In this document: positions 61,326 through 64,000 of the stretch, piece by piece
Position numbering within the stretch: position 1 is the stretch's first letter
Layout of the letters: each line of letters begins with the position of its first letter
Assembly: GCF_004784475.1 (NCBI RefSeq)
Contig: NZ_SRRT01000001.1
Coordinates: 682,001 to 746,000, forward strand
Direction of reading: 5' to 3'
Origin: Streptomyces bauhiniae
GTDB taxonomy: Bacteria; Actinomycetota; Actinomycetes; Streptomycetales; Streptomycetaceae
Length of the DNA: 64,000 nucleotides
Made by a program: the position numbers and the translations under genes
Notes under the pieces: model-generated
The model's database searches: none
Told to the model about the DNA's origin: nothing
What the model saw: the letters and a program-made list of their open reading frames with translations, nothing else

Positions 61326-61535
61326 ATGACGGATGCAACGGATCTCGCCCAGCGGGCCGGTGACCGCGATCCGCGGGTCGGGCTGCGGGCCGTGGCCGCA
61401 CTGCGCCGGCTGCTGGAGCAGTTGGAGGCGGTGCAGGTGCGCGGGGCGCGCAATCAGGGCTGGTCGTGGCAGGAGATCGCCGCCGAGCTGGGTGTCAGCA
61501 GGCAGGCCGTGCACAAGAAATACGGGAGGCAGTGA
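61326..61535 (+). CDS. Small helix-turn-helix regulator
   Basis: A 69-residue protein that is almost entirely an HTH: a helical N-terminus (RAVAALRRLLEQLEAVQVRGAR) and WSWQEIAAELGVSRQAVHKKYGRQ as helix-turn-helix. The transcript should be leaderless. The two palindromes that cover its promoter are the obvious autoregulatory target. Its stop shares a base with the start of the Clp-N-domain gene (TGATG), so the two proteins are coupled and probably act together. Confidence 0.88.
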   Translation: MTDATDLAQRAGDRDPRVGLRAVAALRRLLEQLEAVQVRGARNQGWSWQEIAAELGVSRQAVHKKYGRQ

Positions 61536-62098
61536 TGTTCGAACGCTTCACCAAGGACGCCCGTGAGGTCGTCCAGGGCGCGGTCACCCACGCGGAACGC
61601 GCGGGCGTACGGTCCATCGGCGCCGAACATCTGCTGCTCGCCCTCCTCGACCGCGAGGGCAGCCGGGCCTCCTTCGCCTTCGCCGCGCTCGGCCTCGCCG
61701 AACGCAAGGACTCCCTGCGCGAGGCGCTGGCCGAGGCGCGGCGCCGGGCGGGCCTGACCCGCGCGGACGCGGACGCCCTAGCCGGACTCGGGATCGACCT
61801 CACGGAGATCGTCGCGAAGGTCGAGGAGACGCACGGCGCCGGTGCTCTCTCCGGCGACCGCCGTGACGCGGGCGGCTGGTCGGGCCGCCGGACCTTCGAG
61901 CAGGACGCCAAGGACGTGCTGGAGGGGGCGCTGCGTGCCGCCGTGGGCCGCCGTGACCGGCGCATCGGCGACGAGCACCTCCTGCTCGCCCTCACCGTGC
62001 GGCCCGGAGTCCCCGCCGAGGTGCTCGCCGACCACGGCGTGACCCAGGAGTCGCTGCGGCGGGTCCTCTACGGCGAGGGGACGGCCCAGGCGGGCTGA
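61535..62098 (+). CDS. Clp N-domain (ClpR) protein without ATPase
   Basis: A 187-residue protein made of two Clp-N repeats: MFERFTKDAREVVQGAVTHAERAGVRSIGAEHLLLALL at the start, and a second unit TFEQDAKDVLEGALRAAVGRRDRRIGDEHLLLALTV from about residue 115. In ClpA/ClpC this domain binds substrates and adaptors. Here there is no AAA+ module, so it may be an adaptor, a decoy or a sensor for the Clp system. GGGAGG lies eight bases before the ATG. Pairing with a small HTH protein suggests protein-stress control. Confidence 0.9.
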   Translation: MFERFTKDAREVVQGAVTHAERAGVRSIGAEHLLLALLDREGSRASFAFAALGLAERKDSLREALAEARRRAGLTRADADALAGLGIDLTEIVAKVEETHGAGALSGDRRDAGGWSGRRTFEQDAKDVLEGALRAAVGRRDRRIGDEHLLLALTVRPGVPAEVLADHGVTQESLRRVLYGEGTAQAG

Positions 62099-62118
62099 CC
62101 CGAGTCCCCTGGAGGGGC

Positions 62119-63165
62119 TCAGACCTTCGGGCCGTTGAGTATCGCGCCGATGTGGGCCGCCGCCGTCGACAGATGGCGGCGGACGTCCTGGAGCTGGGTC
62201 TCGGTGACGCCGTGGTCGCGGGCCGCGTCCCGGACGTCGTCCCGGAAGCGGTCCAGCAGACGGTCCAGGTCGCGGGCCGGGTCGCCGGTCGGGGGCTCGT
62301 GGGTCCAGGCCGGCTCGTACTCCATCGGGAAGTCCGGCGGGGTCTCCGAGTACTCCGGGCCGGGGTCGGCCTTGGCGCTGCCGGTGGCCGCCGTGCCGGG
62401 CCGCCGGGTGTGCTCCTTGCCGAAGTCGCCGAAGTTGCCGAATTCCCGCGCGAGTTCGGCCAGGCCCTCGCGGACGCCGGTCGGCCAGTCGCCGCGGGTG
62501 AAGTGGTCCTGCACCCGCTCCTGGACCCGGCCCGCGAGGCGCCGCATCTCCTCCTGGGCCTGGGCGTTGGCCCGCGACTGCGCCTCCTGGGCCTGGCGCC
62601 GGGCCTGTTGGGCCTCCTCGCGGGCGCGGCGGCTCTCGTCCTTGGCGCGCCGGGCCTGCTCCTTCCACTCCTGCTTGGCGCGGCGCATCTCCTCCTTGGC
62701 GGTCCGCCACGCCTCGGCGTCGCTCCGGGTGCCCGGCTCGTCGTAGGGACCCGGACCCGTGGCGCCTGCCTTGCCCGCGCGGGTACGGGAGGCGGCCGCG
62801 CGCATCTCGCGGCGGAGGTCGCCCGCGGCGCCCCGGACGTCAGCCTTTATCTCGGCGGCGAGTTCCGCGACGGACTCGCCGATCTCCATCTCCAGGTCGG
62901 CCAGTTCCCCGCTGCGGTCGGCCAGTTCGGCGCGGCCCGCGTCGGTGATCGAGTAGACCTTGCGGCCGCCCTCGGTGGTGTGGGTGACCAGGCCCTCGGC
63001 CTCCAGCTTGGCCAGGCGCGGGTAGACCGTGCCGGCCGAGGGGGCGTACAGACCCTGGAAGCGCTCTTCGAGGAGCCGGATCACCTCGTAGCCGTGGCGC
63101 GGGGCCTCGTCGAGCAGCTTGAGGAGGTAGAGGCGGAGGCGGCCGTGGGCGAAGACGGGGGGCAT
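62119..63165 (-). CDS. PadR-family regulator with long charged helical tail
   Basis: A 348-residue protein. Residues 1-~90 are a PadR winged helix (GRLRLYLLKLLDEAPRHGYEVIRLLEERFQG, YAPSAGTVYPRLAKLEAEGLV, GGRKVYSITDAGR). Residues ~150-230 are a highly charged Arg/Glu/Ala/Gln helix that looks like a coiled coil, followed by a Pro-rich linker and a second helical region ending ILNGPKV. Typical PadR proteins are half this length. It starts one base from the stop of the DUF4097 gene, so the two are one operon. It faces the Clp-N gene tail to tail. Confidence 0.87.
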   Translation of the reverse strand: MPPVFAHGRLRLYLLKLLDEAPRHGYEVIRLLEERFQGLYAPSAGTVYPRLAKLEAEGLVTHTTEGGRKVYSITDAGRAELADRSGELADLEMEIGESVAELAAEIKADVRGAAGDLRREMRAAASRTRAGKAGATGPGPYDEPGTRSDAEAWRTAKEEMRRAKQEWKEQARRAKDESRRAREEAQQARRQAQEAQSRANAQAQEEMRRLAGRVQERVQDHFTRGDWPTGVREGLAELAREFGNFGDFGKEHTRRPGTAATGSAKADPGPEYSETPPDFPMEYEPAWTHEPPTGDPARDLDRLLDRFRDDVRDAARDHGVTETQLQDVRRHLSTAAAHIGAILNGPKV

Positions 63166-63166
63166 G

Positions 63167-64000
63167 TCAGAGCACCTTCTTGTCGGTCGTGCCGTCCGCG
63201 GGGGAGGCGGGGGCGGGGCCGGGGCCGGACTCCCAGGCGGTGTCCTCGTCCTCCTCGGCCGGGCGGCGCAGCAGGGCGATCGAGCCGGAGACGGTGGTGG
63301 CCCGGAGCTTGCCGCTGCCCGAGCCGAGGCGGCCGGTGATCTTGTGGGCGCCCCACTGGCCCTGGACGCGCAGGCCGTCGAAGGCGTTGGAGATCGAGCC
63401 GCTCGCGGTGTTCGCCTCCACGTCGGTGTCGCCGGGGTGCGGGAGCCGTATGGCGATCTCGCCGGAGACGCTGGTCAGGCGTACGTCGGTGGGGCCCTCC
63501 GGGTCCAGGTCGATGATCATGGAGCCGCTGACCGAGTCGGCGCGGACGGAGGGACCCGCGCCCTCGACCACCGTCAGGTCGCCGGAGACGGACTTGAACC
63601 GCAGGTCGCCGCTGACGGCCTGGGCCTCCACGCTGCCCGAGACGGTGTCCGCGCGGACCGGGCCGGAGACGCCGACCAGGGTGGTGTCGCCGGTGACGCC
63701 TTTCACCACGGACGGGCCGCGGACGCCCGAGACCACTGCGGCGGCGCCCACCACGCCCACCTCGACGCGGGTGCTCGCGGGGACGGCCAGGGTGACCACC
63801 GCGCTGCGGCGCCAGCCCTCGCGGTCCAGCCACTTCAGGAAGCCCTTCCAGGGCAGGTCCTCGTACGCCACCGTCAGGGTGCCGTGCCGGTGGGTGACGA
63901 TCAGGGGTGGGCCCTCGATGTCCGAGATCTCCAGGCGGGCGGAACTCTCCTCGGTGCCCACGACGTTCACCGTGCCGTTGACCACGCGCACGTTCAGCTC
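63167..64000 (-). CDS. DUF4097-family beta-repeat protein (N-terminus outside window)
   Basis: At least 277 residues, with no start seen inside the window. The in-frame sequence upstream of GTG 63991 (Glu-Leu-Asn) is coding-like, so the gene runs past the right edge. The body consists of repeated short strands built on a V-S-G-x pattern (VRADTVSGSVEAQAVSGDLRFKSVSGDL-type units at about 16-residue intervals), as in the DUF4097 beta-helix. The tail is Pro/Ala/Asp-rich. Such proteins often pair with PadR regulators, as here. Function is not known, and a signal peptide cannot be checked. Confidence 0.8.
   Translation of the reverse strand, partial: ELNVRVVNGTVNVVGTEESSARLEISDIEGPPLIVTHRHGTLTVAYEDLPWKGFLKWLDREGWRRSAVVTLAVPASTRVEVGVVGAAAVVSGVRGPSVVKGVTGDTTLVGVSGPVRADTVSGSVEAQAVSGDLRFKSVSGDLTVVEGAGPSVRADSVSGSMIIDLDPEGPTDVRLTSVSGEIAIRLPHPGDTDVEANTASGSISNAFDGLRVQGQWGAHKITGRLGSGSGKLRATTVSGSIALLRRPAEEDEDTAWESGPGPAPASPADGTTDKKVL

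Overview
The window reads as chromosomal DNA of a Streptomyces species. Coding sequence is about 70% GC with strong G/C bias at third codon positions, and GTG starts and stop/start overlaps are frequent. Gene content and order match, from memory, the S. coelicolor segment hisN - rsgA - aroA - sigR/rsrA - def - epi-isozizaene synthase/CYP170A - nrdABS - mctP - dasR/dasABCD/nagB - wblE - prsH/sigH - encapsulin - sodN/sodX - malic enzyme. The sequence alone does not settle the species.

Layout. (1) 1-12.9 kb: a partial CBS-domain gene, hisN, a TetR regulator convergent with an SMR exporter, aroA-rsgA, an M50 peptidase, a YedK-type SRAP protein, a hydrolase, the thiol-stress pair sigR-rsrA with an autoregulatory promoter, two coupled HD-domain membrane proteins, a TPR protein and def. 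(2) 13.0-15.5 kb: the albaflavenone pair, epi-isozizaene synthase and CYP170A. (3) 15.5-20.5 kb: class I ribonucleotide reductase nrdA-nrdB-nrdS behind a cobalamin riboswitch and two NrdR-box-like sites. (4) 20.5-29.8 kb: a GNAT enzyme, a monocarboxylate-type symporter with its DUF3311 partner, then DasR, the chitobiose importer DasABC, the GH3 hexosaminidase DasD and NagB, linked by DasR-type sites. (5) 29.8-43.8 kb: a HisKA_2 sensor kinase, wblE, a lipid kinase, the anti-sigma/sigma pair prsH-sigH with BldD- and SigB-type control sites, a UBP zinc finger, an antiporter, a PLP enzyme, an amidase, and a family 2B encapsulin shell gene followed by a polyprenyl diphosphate synthase.

(6) 43.8-53.0 kb is accessory DNA. 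A 63-bp direct repeat (60/63 identical) lies at the 3' end of sodN and again 7.4 kb away, and it brackets an island. Left of the left repeat are decayed fragments, including an integrase remnant. Inside are a conspicuously AT-richer DUF262-type gene with an AlbA_2-like C-terminus (a defence candidate), a NUDIX/XRE-TPR pair, an unknown protein, a kinase-like protein, a frameshifted methyltransferase and a HAD-like protein. (7) 53.0-64 kb: sodN-sodX, a CGNR zinc-finger protein, a methyltransferase, an amino-acid ABC importer, malic enzyme, an MDR oxidoreductase, a leaderless HTH gene coupled to a Clp-N-domain gene under two 18-bp palindromes, a PadR regulator and a partial DUF4097 protein.

Several genes (hisN, the 30.2-kb kinase, the 33.5-kb membrane protein, the DUF952 gene and the 61.3-kb HTH gene) share a TANNNT box exactly six bases before the start codon, which predicts leaderless transcripts. 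No rRNA, tRNA or CRISPR array was recognised. The most unusual material is the sodN island, the encapsulin-isoprenoid operon and the HTH/Clp-N pair.
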